This document shows positions 37,001 to 38,001 of a stretch of DNA of 38,001 bases, piece after piece. Origin of the DNA: Oppiella nova (lineage: Eukaryota; Arthropoda; Arachnida; Sarcoptiformes; Oppiidae). How positions within the stretch are numbered: the first letter of the stretch is position 1; each line of letters starts with the position of its first letter. The stretch is taken from NCBI GenBank assembly GCA_905397405.1, contig CAJPVJ010000125.1, forward strand, positions 1 through 38,001. Reading direction: 5' to 3'. The position numbers were made by a program, and so were the translations under genes. The notes under the pieces are model-generated. The model worked only from the letters and a program-made list of their open reading frames with translations. It had not been told where the DNA came from and ran no database searches.

Positions 37001-38001
37001 TTAGCCAATATTTATACAAATTATATATTTTAATATTAATATAAAACTCTATTAACCATTGATTGCTGTAAAATGCGGATTTGGAAATCAAAAACTTCAC
37101 ATAATGTAAGCATTTATTGCAAAACTAATGCTTTAGTTATACCTTTCCTATCAATTGTTACGATTAGAATAGGATTACAAAACATTTTTCCTATGAATAC
37201 ATAATATAAGCCTTGTTTTTATGCTATTTCCACTTATTTATTAACGATATACAGTATGACATTTCTATTGCAAATATAGTATATTTTAATTAATAATTTA
37301 TCTGAAAATGAATTTCTTTTATTATATTACGTTATACTCATTACCCGTATATTCATATTGAGAACTACTTTCATGTGAAACACATTTTGTTTTCAATCAT
37401 ATTATAATTAAATGTATTCAGAGTTTTGCTATATTCATAGCAATGTTTGATATAATTATAATAATTTGGTGAAACTAATTAATGTAATAAATTATACAAA
37501 TATTGAGTGAAATTGTTTTTCCTATTTATAAGAATTTTAGAAATATGTCTCTTTTATATCACTTAAACCTATAATTAAAAGAATATTCTTTAGTTTTTAA
37601 TCATTGTTTTTAAAAATAGCTTGACATGAAGTTATTAAAACAGATTTGGAGTAAATAAACAGATAATACAATAAATTATTTATAATTACAATTTAATTAC
37701 AATTATTGTTTGGCTGGATTATTATTAGTTGTAATCACGAGAGTTGACTAACACTTGTCCAACAGGTAGTCATTACCTAATAGAGTAGTACCTGTGTTAT
37801 TGTCTCACTGTTTAAACAGTGTATTTTTTGTATTAATAGACAATTGCAATATTAGGTCGCGTTTCCGATGGACCCACAATTTTCTCGTTATAATTATTCT
37901 CGCAATAAAACTATTTTCCAACAATAATTAAAGTTTTATTTAAGAAGTCATTCAATTAATTGTATTTCATTATAAAGTAACAGTCGGATGAAGTTATTAG
38001 T
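34039..38001. other. AT-rich spacer upstream of TAF11
   Basis: The first 200 bp probably hold the TAF11 promoter and 5' UTR. Beyond that I see no conserved protein, tRNA or mobile element on either strand. The open frame 34431-34718 (+) has mildly coding-like composition but no known motif. Frames at 35174-35899 are AT-driven. From about 36800 to the end the DNA is very AT-rich and featureless. Confidence 0.6.
36361..36397. repeat. (CT)n microsatellite
   Basis: A run of CTCC and CT units, all pyrimidine on the plus strand. It resembles the complement of the purine run near 31.4 kb. Confidence 0.95.

Overview
This is eukaryotic nuclear DNA, most likely from an arthropod. A mite (Acariformes) is my best guess. 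The reasons are AT-rich spacers, compact genes whose introns are mostly 50-80 nt with GT..AG ends, an enolase of exactly 434 codons with an arthropod-like sequence, and ordinary metazoan housekeeping genes. The species call is an inference. I found no CRISPR array, prokaryotic operon, rRNA, confident tRNA, virus-like element or transposon.

Layout from left to right. Positions 1-2031 are AT-rich non-coding DNA with a perfect 127-128 bp tandem duplication. Positions 2032-7090 (+) hold the C-terminal part of a PLEKHG5-type RhoGEF (DH-PH); its N-terminus is not visible. Positions 7091-11731 are an AT-rich spacer. Positions 11732-14228 (-) are a five-finger C2H2 protein of 404 aa. Positions 14888-15380 (+) are RAB5IF, split over tiny exons with the first exon not located. 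Positions 15529-16780 hold two tandem copies of the cyclin L promoter and first codons. Positions 16717-19913 (+) are cyclin L (509 aa, RS tail). Positions 20185-22221 (-) are a single-exon POM121-like nucleoporin (678 aa). Positions 22902-28039 (+) are condensin NCAPD2 (9 exons, 1539 aa). Positions 28968-31029 (-) are enolase (4 exons, 434 aa). Positions 31859-32856 (+) are a TMEM86-type lysoplasmalogenase (4 exons, 268 aa). Positions 33199-34038 (-) are TAF11 (4 exons, 216 aa). Positions 34039-38001 are an AT-rich spacer.

From 11.7 kb to 34 kb the genes alternate in head-to-head and tail-to-tail pairs. Shared 5' regions are ZnF/RAB5IF, POM121/NCAPD2 and enolase/TMEM86. Shared 3' regions are CCNL/POM121, NCAPD2/enolase and TMEM86/TAF11. 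The functions are unrelated housekeeping ones: transcription, splicing-linked cyclin, nuclear pore, chromosome condensation, glycolysis and lipid metabolism. The POM121/NCAPD2 promoter carries an exact TATCGATA site, the core of the DRE element of arthropod proliferation genes.

I joined the exons by hand using GT..AG sites, phase and remembered family sequences. For six genes the joined coding lengths are exact multiples of three with no internal stop, which supports the models. The weak spots are the RhoGEF (one DH exon unclear, 3' end ambiguous) and RAB5IF (first exon missing). I see no clearly new biological system. The most interesting items are the duplicated cyclin L promoter and start, the RhoGEF irregularities, and the interlocked 3' ends.
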